Shown here: positions 7,425-15,492 of the stretch, piece after piece | How positions within the stretch are numbered: the first letter of the stretch is position 1 | Layout of the letters: every line of letters begins with the position of its first letter | From: Actinomycetota bacterium | GTDB taxonomy: Bacteria; Actinomycetota; Humimicrobiia; Humimicrobiales; Humimicrobiaceae | NCBI GenBank assembly: GCA_012837825.1 | Contig: DUQM01000082.1 | Coordinates: forward strand, 1-40,762 | DNA: 40,762 bases | Direction of reading: 5' to 3' | Notes under the pieces: generated by a model | Databases searched by the model: none | The model's input: the letters and a program-made list of their open reading frames with translations, nothing else | Told to the model about the DNA's origin: nothing | Translations under genes and position numbers: made by a program

Positions 7425-7949
7425 TCATATAAATCTTTCAAACCTGTCCTTTTTTGCCTTGCAAACCGGACATATCCCGGGCGGATTATTTCTGGCGCAG
7501 AGATAACCGCATACTTTGCACCTGTATATCGGATATTTTAAATTCAGATCATTTCCCTGAACCTTCACTTTTGGTTCGCTTATCTTTTTTTCCTTTCCCT
7601 GATCTGCTTTTTTTCTTCTCTCAGGAATCGATGAAAGCTTTTTACTGCCTTTGATTACCTCTTCCGAAACATAAAGAGCACAATAGCAGGCATCGTAATC
7701 ATTAAGATCATCGTCTCTGTAATCGCAGGGACAGATTATATCTATGTCCTCTTTCTTTTTTCCGCTGGCAAGACGGCACGGACAGGATTGATAGCCATAT
7801 CTGCTTTCATTGATTAAAAGACTTCTTACCAGTTCTTTTGAAAAAGATTCCTCTGAATTAAGAAAATAACCATTTTCAAGTGCATCTTTTTTTATTTTTT
7901 CAAAAGCTTTTTCCAGCTCTTTTTCTTCAATATCTTTGTTTTGTTTCAC
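7425..7949 (-). CDS. Ferredoxin-thioredoxin reductase catalytic domain fused to rubredoxin
   Basis: 174 residues. Residues about 10-105 are an FTR catalytic domain with CPC-x14-CPC-x12-CYC. These cysteines supply the 4Fe-4S cluster and the redox disulfide that reduces thioredoxin-like partners. The cyanobacterial enzyme has a final CHC, but CYC with these spacings fits the anaerobe/archaeal type. A Lys-rich linker (105-135) leads to a rubredoxin-like domain with CKVCG and CPVC that binds one iron. The start is a GTG overlapping the glutaredoxin stop by 4 nt, so the two are translationally coupled and probably partners. The fusion suggests electrons pass from ferredoxin or rubredoxin to the glutaredoxin. 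The FTR variable subunit is absent, as is usual outside cyanobacteria and plants. Confidence 0.88.
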   Translation of the reverse strand: MKQNKDIEEKELEKAFEKIKKDALENGYFLNSEESFSKELVRSLLINESRYGYQSCPCRLASGKKKEDIDIICPCDYRDDDLNDYDACYCALYVSEEVIKGSKKLSSIPERRKKADQGKEKKISEPKVKVQGNDLNLKYPIYRCKVCGYLCARNNPPGICPVCKAKKDRFERFI

Positions 7950-8233
7950 TTTTCCAGCACTTCCCTTATTTTAATTTCATCAAATCCTCTTATCGCTTCC
8001 TTATCATCAATAACAAGAGTTGGAAATCCTCCGGATGGATTAAACTTTTTGACCTGCTCAACAGCAAAATCCTGTTCATTGCTATCAAGAAAATCAACAT
8101 CTATATAATCGTATGACACACCCAGTTCGTTTAAAAGCATCTTGGTCTTTCTGCACCATATGCAGGTACTTAATGCATATAAAACAAGCTTGTTCTTTTT
8201 AATCCCGTCCACATGTTTTGTGTTTAAATTCAT
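7946..8233 (-). CDS. Glutaredoxin/NrdH-like thioredoxin-fold protein
   Basis: 95 residues. A thioredoxin fold with the active site CIWC (C24, C27) after the first beta-strand (KLVLYALST), the cis-proline segment GGFPTLVI, and GFDEIKIREVL at the end. The non-glutathione CxxC and the downstream FTR suggest it takes electrons from FTR and reduces target disulfides. It has a strong SD (GAGGGGG, 5 nt before ATG) and is the first gene of the operon leading into five BMC-P genes. Possible clients are shell-enclosed enzymes or ribonucleotide reductase; the sequence does not decide. Confidence 0.88.
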   Translation of the reverse strand: MNLNTKHVDGIKKNKLVLYALSTCIWCRKTKMLLNELGVSYDYIDVDFLDSNEQDFAVEQVKKFNPSGGFPTLVIDDKEAIRGFDEIKIREVLEK

Positions 8234-8252
8234 CAGTTCCCCCTCTTTCCTT

Positions 8253-8288
8253 AAAAATTATTCTATTTTTGGAAATAAAATAATTTTT
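8253..8288 (-). promoter_or_regulatory. Leader hairpin of the glutaredoxin/BMC-P operon
   Basis: On the minus strand AAAAATTATTTTA pairs with TAGAATAATTTTT, 13 pairs with one G-U, across a 10-nt loop containing TTTCC. It lies in the 5' leader, a few bases upstream of the SD. It could stabilise the message or modulate initiation. It is AT-only and might be incidental. Confidence 0.35.
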
Positions 8289-8325
8289 AAAACTATTTGT
8301 TTATCGTTTATATTTATTTTTAATG

Positions 8326-8354
8326 ATTATATATTATTTATTTTTAAATAAGAA
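8326..8354 (-). promoter_or_regulatory. Promoter candidate for the glutaredoxin/FTR/BMC-P operon
   Basis: On the minus strand TTCTTA (8349-8354), a 17-bp spacer and a perfect TATAAT (8326-8331). The predicted leader is about 85 nt. The -35 matches only 3 of 6. The rest of 8234-8463 is AT-rich with no other feature seen. Confidence 0.4.
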
Positions 8355-8463
8355 TTAAGATTTTTTAGTTTTTATAACTTTAACCTGCAAGTATAGGTTT
8401 CAGATGATATTTTATGTATGAAAAACCACAATCTGCATTTTCCTCTCTGCAAATCGGAATCTA

Positions 8464-9084
8464 TTAAACCAAAGACAGGTCTTCCAAATAATCAATCCAC
8501 CCGGAAAGTGTCTCCTGTGTAAATTCCTTAAGTGCAAGCAGGTAGATGCTATAAGCTTCCGGGTCTATTTTATGGAGGGTACGGAGTGCTTTATTAGGTC
8601 CACAGTAACGCAGGCGTTTAATATTAAAATAGATCTCCAGACTGTCATATAGAAGCCAGTGCCATCTGTAGTAGCCTTCAGTATCCCCACGGGATGTGCG
8701 CATTAACATTTTTTTCAGCCAGTAAACTTCATTTTGGATTTCTTCATTTGTTTTAAGGGTTCTTCCCTTAGTGAATTCAAGAACACGCTCTTTTAATGAT
8801 TTTGCAATTCCTTTTTTATCCAATACAATTTCCCCATCAAATACCTGGATAAAATCTTCCGGATTGTATTCATCTTGAAACACCTCAGGCGGATAGATGA
8901 ACACATCAAGAGGAATATCCTCAATCACTGAAGAATCATGCTTCTTCGAACTATTTGCGATGACTAATGCGTCAAAATCGCTATGCTCATTTGCACTTCC
9001 GTCTACGAATGAGCCATACACAATAATCGCATCCGGACTATATGTTTCAATAAGATATTTAATGATTGTGTCTCTTTTAATCAC
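8464..9084 (-). CDS. Nucleotidyltransferase (Pol beta/KNTase-like superfamily), probably horizontally acquired
   Basis: 206 residues. Residues 1-100 form a minimal nucleotidyltransferase domain: YGSFVDGSANEHSDFDALV holds the GS and D-x-D metal ligands and DVFI the third acidic residue. The rest is an all-helical domain with WHWLLYDSLEIYFN, resembling the helical partner domain of aminoglycoside nucleotidyltransferases and HEPN-like proteins. Likely activity is AMP or NMP transfer to a small molecule or protein; the substrate is unknown. Arginine is often CGC/CGT (for example KRLRY and LRTLH), unlike the AGA-dominated neighbours, and local G+C looks higher, suggesting transfer. The GTG start overlaps a 22-codon upstream ORF. 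tRNA-Cys lies on the same strand 146 nt upstream. Confidence 0.75.
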   Translation of the reverse strand: MIKRDTIIKYLIETYSPDAIIVYGSFVDGSANEHSDFDALVIANSSKKHDSSVIEDIPLDVFIYPPEVFQDEYNPEDFIQVFDGEIVLDKKGIAKSLKERVLEFTKGRTLKTNEEIQNEVYWLKKMLMRTSRGDTEGYYRWHWLLYDSLEIYFNIKRLRYCGPNKALRTLHKIDPEAYSIYLLALKEFTQETLSGWIDYLEDLSLV

Positions 9085-9145
9085 TTAATTGATACGCCTC
9101 CATAAATTCTACTTCTCCATCGACAATTATTCTGACGGAAAACAT
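9077..9145 (-). CDS. 22-aa ORF coupled to the nucleotidyltransferase, possible remnant
   Basis: ATG 9145 to TAA 9077 encodes MFSVRIIVDGEVEFMEAYQL plus SD. It overlaps the GTG of the nucleotidyltransferase by 8 nt (GTGATTAA), a typical coupling arrangement. The peptide looks like the tail of a larger protein that arrived with the transferase. It may serve only as a translational leader. Confidence 0.3.
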   Translation of the reverse strand: MFSVRIIVDGEVEFMEAYQLSD

Positions 9146-9186
9146 AAATAAAATCCACTTCCGGAAAATGCTGGGGTCTTTATTGG

Positions 9187-9223
9187 AAAAAGAAAAACCG
9201 TCCAATTTACAGGCCAGGCGGTT
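9187..9223 (-). terminator. Rho-independent terminator of tRNA-Cys
   Basis: Directly after the tRNA CCA end the minus strand reads AACCGCC, a loop of about 14 nt, GGACGGTT, then TTTCTTTTT. The stem has one C-A mismatch. The U-rich tail makes termination likely before the short nucleotidyltransferase leader. Confidence 0.65.
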
Positions 9224-9230
9224 CTGATCC

Positions 9231-9304
<74 letters not shown>

Positions 9305-9363
9305 TTTGAGATATGTAATTATAAAATAAAATCACATAAAAGTTAATAGCGGTATAAAGGTTT

Positions 9364-10368
9364 TTAGAAAAACCCGTTTATTCTGCCTTTGCAGAACCTG
9401 CACCTGCCGTCTTCAATATTATTTTCCATTATATTATATCCATGGCGACTGATTAAAAGCTTCCCGCATGCGGGACAAAAGCTGTTTTCCAGATTATTTG
9501 CAGGAATATTGCCGGCATAAACATATTTTAGCCCTGCCGATTTTCCTATTGCTACAGCCTCCGTTATTTTATCTGTTTCAGTTGCCTTTATGGATGATTT
9601 ATACTGTGGGTAATAAGCGCTTAAATGCCATGGAAGTTCGGCCGATATATTTTTTAAAAACTCGGCCATTGCCCTTATTTCTTCCTTGGAATCATTCAGT
9701 CCGGGGATCAGCAGAGTTGTGACTTCCACCCATATTTCTCTGCTTTTAAGATACTCGATATTTTCAAGAACAGGTTTTAGTCTTGCTCCTGCATATTTTC
9801 TGTAAAAATCATCTGTAAAACTTTTAAGATCAATATTTGCCGCGTCCAGATAAGGAGCAATTTTATCAATAGCTTCTTTTGTCATGTAGCCATTCGTCAC
9901 AAAGACATTTTTAATTTTGTTTTCTTTTGCAATTACTGCTGTATCAAATGCAAATTCAAAAAAAACCGTCGGTTCCGTATATGTATAGGAAATACTTTTA
10001 CAATCGTATCTTAAAGCCTTTTTTACGATGTCATCAGGATTATAGTAAACGCCCCGGTTCTCCGCTTCTCCCTCTGCTATCTGGGAAATCTGGTAATTCT
10101 GACAGAAAAAGCATTTAAAATTACATCCGGCACATGCTATTGAATAAGACATGCTGCCGGGCAGGAAGTGAAATAAAGGTTTTTTTTCAATTGGATCAAT
10201 GTTCTCTGTAATCAGCTGTCCGTAATTCAGGCTGAAAAGCTTTCCTCCGATATTTTTCCTTACATTGCATTTCCCGAAGGCATTATGGGCAATCGTACAC
10301 ATATGGCTACATAAATAGCATGATGTTTTTGACTGGCTGATTTTTTTATATAAATAGCTTTCTTTCAT
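9364..10368 (-). CDS. amrS: AmmeMemoRadiSam system radical SAM enzyme AmrS (pyruvate-formate-lyase-activating-like)
   Basis: 334 residues from ATG 10368. A longer in-frame start at 10404 would lie inside tRNA-Leu and is rejected. The N-terminus carries CYLCSHMC and CNVRKN. The radical SAM cluster site is CNFKCFFC (C-x3-C-x2-C) preceded by SIACAG. YTYTEPTVFFEF and FVTNGYMT are typical of the AmrS/PflA-like group, and a C-terminal CPAC...CRFC pair is present. AmrS works with Memo and AMMECR1-type proteins on an as yet unclear radical modification; neither partner is in this window. The start lies 6 nt past the encoded CCA of tRNA-Leu with no SD, so the mRNA is probably released by tRNA 3' processing. 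Confidence 0.9.
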   Translation of the reverse strand: MKESYLYKKISQSKTSCYLCSHMCTIAHNAFGKCNVRKNIGGKLFSLNYGQLITENIDPIEKKPLFHFLPGSMSYSIACAGCNFKCFFCQNYQISQIAEGEAENRGVYYNPDDIVKKALRYDCKSISYTYTEPTVFFEFAFDTAVIAKENKIKNVFVTNGYMTKEAIDKIAPYLDAANIDLKSFTDDFYRKYAGARLKPVLENIEYLKSREIWVEVTTLLIPGLNDSKEEIRAMAEFLKNISAELPWHLSAYYPQYKSSIKATETDKITEAVAIGKSAGLKYVYAGNIPANNLENSFCPACGKLLISRHGYNIMENNIEDGRCRFCKGRINGFF

Positions 10369-10374
10369 TTTTAA

Positions 10375-10463
<89 letters not shown>

Positions 10464-10531
10464 ATATTGTCAAAATATTTTAAATTCTTTTTTGTATTGT
10501 TTCAACTCAAATCATTTCATATCCTTAATTT

Positions 10532-10559
10532 ATTATATTGCGAACACCTTGTTTTTCAA
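10532..10559 (-). promoter_or_regulatory. Promoter for tRNA-Leu and amrS
   Basis: On the minus strand TTGAAA (10554-10559), a 16-bp spacer and a perfect TATAAT (10532-10537). Transcription would start near 10525, about 60 nt before the mature tRNA, and continue into amrS because no terminator separates them. Confidence 0.55.
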
Positions 10560-10632
10560 AATAAAAGAATTACCAACTCAAGAAGTCTGCCTGCAAAAAA
10601 AAGAAATACGGGAAGAATTACTGCTTTTTAGC

Positions 10633-12360
10633 TTATTCTACCGGCTTGAGACAGATAGCAAGATGCTCCCAGAGATTACCTTTTTCGATCAGCACATCTA
10701 TATTTTTATTTTCATCAAGCTGTGTTATTAGTTCCATGTCTACGGGAATACTTGTCAGACCTATTTCGCCATTTTTTAAAGAAGCTATCAGCAGATTTTT
10801 ATCTGCTTCAAGCACTATTTTTATTTTATCCACTTCAGAAAAATTATCCTTGTAATAAATATTTTTTTCCAGCAGCATATACTGGTCTTTTACCCATTCC
10901 GTAATCTTATAAGGCCCGCAGCCGAATGAGCCATCTATAAGCAAATTCCCGATGGCATCTTTTTCAAGCATTTTTTTATTCAGAATAAATGTAAATAATT
11001 TTTCATAATTCTGAATAGGATCAGTAAAATATATATAAAATTCCGTTTCGCTCACTATTTTTATTTCTTTTATATTTTTATATCCAGCTTCTTTAAGGTT
11101 AAGGTTTTTATCAGCAATAATTGCTTCTATCGTGGCTTTGACATCCCCGGAATTCACCCGCATTCCATCCTGCCAGAAAATATTTTCTTTCAAAGTTATA
11201 AATATGCTGTTGTCGGATCTGCTTATGGCCGTTTGTGATTTTGCATCATCTATAAGATCAGGGATGTAGCTCCCATCTTTGTCCGGTTTCCACAAACCTC
11301 TTGAAACTATGCTATTTATATAATTCATAAATATATTTTCTTCCAGAAAAGGATTCATTGTGGAAGGCATATTATCGGTCCCGATTACCAACTCCCCTTC
11401 TTCACCTTCTTCCAAATTTAGTTTGATATTCTGTATATTCGATAAATAATTGCCGTCGGAAGAACTTATTTCAAGATTACTTATTTCTGTATTAAAAGCT
11501 ACTGCATACAGTCTTGAAAAAAGCGGTAGTATGAAAGAATCTTCAAAAATTTTATTTTGTATTTCCTCTGCAATATCTTTCTTCTCTTCAATATCTTTGG
11601 TCAGAATAAGTTTCTGCAGATTTTCGTCAATGGCAGCATTTGAATACCAGTAAAAATTATTGCAATTCTGGTTTTCAGCTGTTTCATTTACCGGTATTTT
11701 TGTAGAATTAAAATAATTCAGAAGCTCATTTGGATTTGAGGTATATAAAGACCATAAGGCAAGCTCATAATTGCCAAGCCTAATATGTTCATTATACCAT
11801 TCGTTTGGGGGATAATTGCTTATCCATATTTTTATTCCAATTTCTTCAAGGTTTTCTTTTATTATTTCTTCTATTTCCTGTCTTGAGGAAGAGTTGTCGT
11901 TTGAGCCTATTGTAAGATACAAAGGATTTTCCGGTCCGTATCCTGCTGCTTTCAGGCATTCCAGCGCTTTTCCTTTATTGTATTCAAGTTTGTTCCATAC
12001 CGGAATACTAAAAGAAGAATTTTCACTGAACAGACTATTCAGCACATTATTTCTATCCCCAAACAGCTCGTTTACTATTCTTTCCCTGTCTATTGCATGA
12101 AATATAGCCTGCCTCACATTTATATTGTTTAAAACATTTTTGTCTTTTTGTTTGTTCTTTATATTAAAGAACAGCTCCATGCTATCTTCATATAAGTCAA
12201 CAGTGGACTCTTTTGTGTTTTCCTCGATTTCCATGCTGTCGATATCCATATTAAATCCAGCAGGCAAATCCATGCCGCTGCATCCTGCTGCAAACACAGT
12301 AAATATAGCTACACAAAGAGTCAATATTATTATAGATCTGAATTTTATTTTATTTTTCAA
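10633..12360 (-). CDS. Substrate-binding lipoprotein of the OppA/DppA (SBP family 5) type with halves in reversed order
   Basis: 575 residues, near normal length. A signal peptide of about 26 residues ends FAAGC27, a lipobox. Residues 58-300 match the second half of family-5 binding proteins: INVRQAIFHAIDRERIV, KALECLKAAGY, LEEIGIKIWI, LALWSLY, then EDSFILPLFSRLYAVAF. Residues 318-575 match the first half: GELVIGTDNMPSTMNPF, IVSRGLW, YIPDLIDDA, FITLKENIFWQDGMRVNSGD, CGPYKITEW and LLIASLKNGEIGLTSIP, ending at the strand GNLWEHLAICLKPVE. That strand normally precedes VRQA, and an equivalent strand, MELFFNIKN, stands before it at the N-terminus. The neighbour at 16619-18304 has the normal order. 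It is the last gene of the opp operon, so it probably binds a peptide-like ligand for the same permease. Confidence 0.85.
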   Translation of the reverse strand: MKNKIKFRSIIILTLCVAIFTVFAAGCSGMDLPAGFNMDIDSMEIEENTKESTVDLYEDSMELFFNIKNKQKDKNVLNNINVRQAIFHAIDRERIVNELFGDRNNVLNSLFSENSSFSIPVWNKLEYNKGKALECLKAAGYGPENPLYLTIGSNDNSSSRQEIEEIIKENLEEIGIKIWISNYPPNEWYNEHIRLGNYELALWSLYTSNPNELLNYFNSTKIPVNETAENQNCNNFYWYSNAAIDENLQKLILTKDIEEKKDIAEEIQNKIFEDSFILPLFSRLYAVAFNTEISNLEISSSDGNYLSNIQNIKLNLEEGEEGELVIGTDNMPSTMNPFLEENIFMNYINSIVSRGLWKPDKDGSYIPDLIDDAKSQTAISRSDNSIFITLKENIFWQDGMRVNSGDVKATIEAIIADKNLNLKEAGYKNIKEIKIVSETEFYIYFTDPIQNYEKLFTFILNKKMLEKDAIGNLLIDGSFGCGPYKITEWVKDQYMLLEKNIYYKDNFSEVDKIKIVLEADKNLLIASLKNGEIGLTSIPVDMELITQLDENKNIDVLIEKGNLWEHLAICLKPVE

Positions 12361-12425
12361 AATATGATCAAAAAGGGAAAATTATAAGATTTTAATTTAT
12401 TAAGTTTCTGCCTTTGGCATTATTG

Positions 12426-13430
12426 CTAAATAGATTTTCCGGCAAAGAAACATGCAGCCAGATGTTCTTTTCCGTCCTTGCTATAATTTTTGAGAACCGG
12501 TTCTTCTTTTGAACAAATCTCCTGGGCATTAGGACATCTTGGATGAAATCTGCAACCCGAAGGCGGATTAATAGGGCTTGGAACATCACCCGGCAGAATA
12601 ATCCTCTGCCTCTTTCTCTCAATTTCCGGATCAGGAATGGGTATTGCCGAAAGAAGCCCCATTGTATAAGGATGCAGCGGATTTATATATAATTTTTCTG
12701 AAGGTGCAACTTCAACTATTTTACCGAGATACATTACTCCGATTCTGTTGCTGACATATTTCACTACTGAAAGATCATGAGCTATAAAAAGATATGTAAG
12801 ATTAAATTCGCTCTGTAAATCAAGCATTAAATTCAGAATCTGGGCCTGTACCGATACATCAAGAGCAGATACAGGTTCATCACAGATTACCAATTCAGGC
12901 TGGAGAACAAGTGCTCTTGCAATCCCCACTCTCTGTCTCTGTCCTCCGCTAAACTCATGCGGGTATCTGTTTATATGCTCCGGATTAAGACCAACTGTTC
13001 CCAGGTACTCTTTGATCCTTTTAAGTCTTGAAATTTTACTGCCTATCCTGTGTATCTCCAGCGGTTCATTAACTATGTCACCTATCGTCATTCTGGGAGA
13101 TAATGAAGCGTAAGGATCCTGAAAAATTATCTGTATTTCTTTTCTGTATTTAAGCATCTGTGAATTTTTCATCCTTACAAGATCATTTCCTTTGTAATTG
13201 ATTATTCCGCTTGTGGGTTTTATCAATCTTAGTATCAATCTTGCTGTAGTGGATTTACCGCATCCGCTTTCACCAACAAGTCCGAAAGTCTCGCCTTTTT
13301 TTATAAAAAAACTTATATCATCGACTGCTTTGACTGAATTGGAAGATTTGGAATGAAAAAATCCTGATCTTAAATTAAAATGCTTTTTCAGATTCTTTAC
13401 TTCCAGTAATAATGTATCTTTTTCTGGCAT
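12426..13430 (-). CDS. oppF: Oligopeptide ABC transporter ATP-binding protein OppF
   Basis: 334 residues. A complete ATPase: Walker A GESGCGKST, Q-loop IFQDPYASLSP, signature FSGGQRQRVGIARAL, Walker B LVICDEP and switch His in LFIAHDLSV. The C-terminal OppD/F domain contains CRFHPRCPNAQEIC, a cysteine pattern common in this subfamily that can hold an Fe-S cluster. It pairs with OppD to energise the OppB-OppC permease. The operon continues from oppD with 57 nt between them; the second binding protein follows 65 nt downstream. Confidence 0.95.
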   Translation of the reverse strand: MPEKDTLLLEVKNLKKHFNLRSGFFHSKSSNSVKAVDDISFFIKKGETFGLVGESGCGKSTTARLILRLIKPTSGIINYKGNDLVRMKNSQMLKYRKEIQIIFQDPYASLSPRMTIGDIVNEPLEIHRIGSKISRLKRIKEYLGTVGLNPEHINRYPHEFSGGQRQRVGIARALVLQPELVICDEPVSALDVSVQAQILNLMLDLQSEFNLTYLFIAHDLSVVKYVSNRIGVMYLGKIVEVAPSEKLYINPLHPYTMGLLSAIPIPDPEIERKRQRIILPGDVPSPINPPSGCRFHPRCPNAQEICSKEEPVLKNYSKDGKEHLAACFFAGKSI

Positions 13431-13487
13431 TATTTCTAAATCCTACAAACAAAAATTTATATTATAAACTAAATCCATATGTATTCT

Positions 13488-14498
13488 CTAATCCCTTGAC
13501 AAAGATCCTGAATAAAATTCTTCTGACCTGAAACATGAGACAAAATGACCCTTCTCTATTTCAATGCTTAGAGGATAGGACAGCCTGCATGAACTCAGCT
13601 TAAACCTGCATCTCGGTGCAAAAGTACATCCTTCAGGAAGATCTATAAGGCTTGGCGGTGTTCCTTTTATGGGTTTCAGCCTTTCCTTTTGCTCTTCATT
13701 AAGTTTCGAGACTGATCCTATCAGGCCCATTGTGTAGGGATGATATGGTTTGTAAAAAATATCATTCACGCTGGCAAACTCTACCGGCTTGCCCGCATAC
13801 ATGACAAGAACTCTTTCTGCATATTTTGCAATTACTCCAAGATCATGAGTGATCAGCATAACTGAAGAATCGGTTTTACTTTTTAATTCCTCAACAAGTT
13901 CAAGAATCTGAGCCTGTATGGTAACATCAAGAGCAGTAGTAGGCTCATCAGCTATAAGTATGCTTGGGGAATTGGCTATTGCCATTGCTATCATTGCCCT
14001 CTGCCTCATTCCACCGCTAAACTCATGAGGATAACTTTTCATTCTTTTATGTATGTCAGGCATTCCTACCATATCAAGCAGTTCAAGCGCTCTTTCATAA
14101 GCTTGTTTTTTACTGATTTTCTGATGTGCAAGAATTGCTTCCATTAACTGATTGCCTATTGTAAAAACAGGATTAAGCGATGTCATGGGATCCTGAAATA
14201 TCATTGATATCCTGTTGCCCCTGTATTTCTGTAGATGCTTCTGTTTGAGCTTCAGAAGATCCTGTCCGTCAAAATTAATATTTCCGCTGACAATTTTTCC
14301 CGGCGGAATAGCAATAAGTCCGAGAATTGTAAGAGCCGTAATGCTTTTGCCTGAACCTGTTTCGCCAACTATTCCAAGAGTTTCACCTTTTTTTAAGTCA
14401 AAGCTTACACCATCAACAGCTTTCACAACACCGGCATCCGTGTAGAAATAAGTTCTCAGGTCTTTTACCTCAAGCAATATGTTATTATTGTTTGTCAT
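13488..14498 (-). CDS. oppD: Oligopeptide ABC transporter ATP-binding protein OppD
   Basis: 336 residues. Walker A GETGSGKS, Q-loop IFQDPMTSLNP, signature FSGGMRQRAMIAMAI, Walker B ILIADEP and switch His in MLITHDLGV. The C-terminal domain has CTFAPRCRFKLSSC. Partner of OppF. The ATG lies 3 nt after the oppC stop, so the two are co-translated. Nothing is missing. Confidence 0.95.
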   Translation of the reverse strand: MTNNNNILLEVKDLRTYFYTDAGVVKAVDGVSFDLKKGETLGIVGETGSGKSITALTILGLIAIPPGKIVSGNINFDGQDLLKLKQKHLQKYRGNRISMIFQDPMTSLNPVFTIGNQLMEAILAHQKISKKQAYERALELLDMVGMPDIHKRMKSYPHEFSGGMRQRAMIAMAIANSPSILIADEPTTALDVTIQAQILELVEELKSKTDSSVMLITHDLGVIAKYAERVLVMYAGKPVEFASVNDIFYKPYHPYTMGLIGSVSKLNEEQKERLKPIKGTPPSLIDLPEGCTFAPRCRFKLSSCRLSYPLSIEIEKGHFVSCFRSEEFYSGSLSRD

Positions 14499-14501
14499 TG
14501 A

Positions 14502-15455
14502 TTACCTCTTTAATTTCGGATCAAGAGCATCTCTTAAACCATCTCCAAGAAGAACAAATCCGAGTACCGTTATCAGTATCGCAAGGCCGGGAAAAAACAT
14601 AAGCCATGGGGCAGTGTTTATATAAGTCAGAGATTCTGAAAGCATCTTCCCCCAGGAAGGAGTCGGCGGCTGCACTCCCAATCCTAAAAAACTTAAAGCA
14701 GCCTCAACAATAATAGCAGTTCCGACATTCATAGTGGAATATACAATAAGGGGCGCAAAAGAATTCGGAAGAATATGCTTGATAATAATCCTTGCATTGC
14801 TTGCTCCAAGGGCGCGAGCCGCTTCAATATATTCTTTTTCCTTAATTGACAATATGGAACTCCTGAACAGTCTTGCAACTGAAGCCCAGCCAAGTATTCC
14901 TATTGCGATAAATATATTCAGAACACCGGGTCCAAGAATGGTCATTATTGCTATTGCTCCGAGAATATAAGGGAAAGCAAAAAATATATCAGCGATCCTC
15001 ATAATTATAGCATCAGGTATGCCGCTGAAAAAACCTGAAATAGCTCCCAGAAACAATCCTATTGCAAGAGAAATGGCAACCGCTATTACCCCGACAAGCA
15101 TTGAAATCTGGGTACCGTAAAGCACTCTGCTGAAAATATCTCTTCCCAGGATATCAGTACCAAACCAGTGCGCAGCACTCGGACTTTCCTGCGATGCAGT
15201 TTTCTCTCTATAGGTAGGATCATAAGGGGCAATAAGCGGAGCAAATATTGCTATCAGGGCCATCATAATAACAATTGCAAGCCCTATCATGGCAAGCTTG
15301 TTTCTTATAAGTCTTCTCCATGCATCTTTATATAAAGAAGACTTGCTGTATTTTTTGTCTAATCGGTTTTCTTCAATTATTGATTTCTCAACGATATTAT
15401 CAGGATCTGAATTATCTGCAGGCAGTTCGTTTTTTTCTTCTTTTATCAAAAACAT
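14502..15455 (-). CDS. oppC: Oligopeptide/dipeptide ABC transporter permease OppC
   Basis: 317 residues. A soluble N-terminal stretch of about 45 residues precedes the first membrane helix (KLAMIGLAIVIMMALIAIFA). This is followed by HWFGTDILGRDIFSRVLYGT, the hallmark of OppC/DppC. The EAA coupling loop is YIEAARALGASNARIIIKHI, and SFLGLGVQPPTPSWG near the end is highly conserved. It forms the inner-membrane channel with OppB. The C-terminus ends with LRDALDPKLKR as usual. Confidence 0.95.
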   Translation of the reverse strand: MFLIKEEKNELPADNSDPDNIVEKSIIEENRLDKKYSKSSLYKDAWRRLIRNKLAMIGLAIVIMMALIAIFAPLIAPYDPTYREKTASQESPSAAHWFGTDILGRDIFSRVLYGTQISMLVGVIAVAISLAIGLFLGAISGFFSGIPDAIIMRIADIFFAFPYILGAIAIMTILGPGVLNIFIAIGILGWASVARLFRSSILSIKEKEYIEAARALGASNARIIIKHILPNSFAPLIVYSTMNVGTAIIVEAALSFLGLGVQPPTPSWGKMLSESLTYINTAPWLMFFPGLAILITVLGFVLLGDGLRDALDPKLKR

Positions 15456-15492
15456 ATTTATTACAAATTTATATTATTTTTTCAGTATTTAT

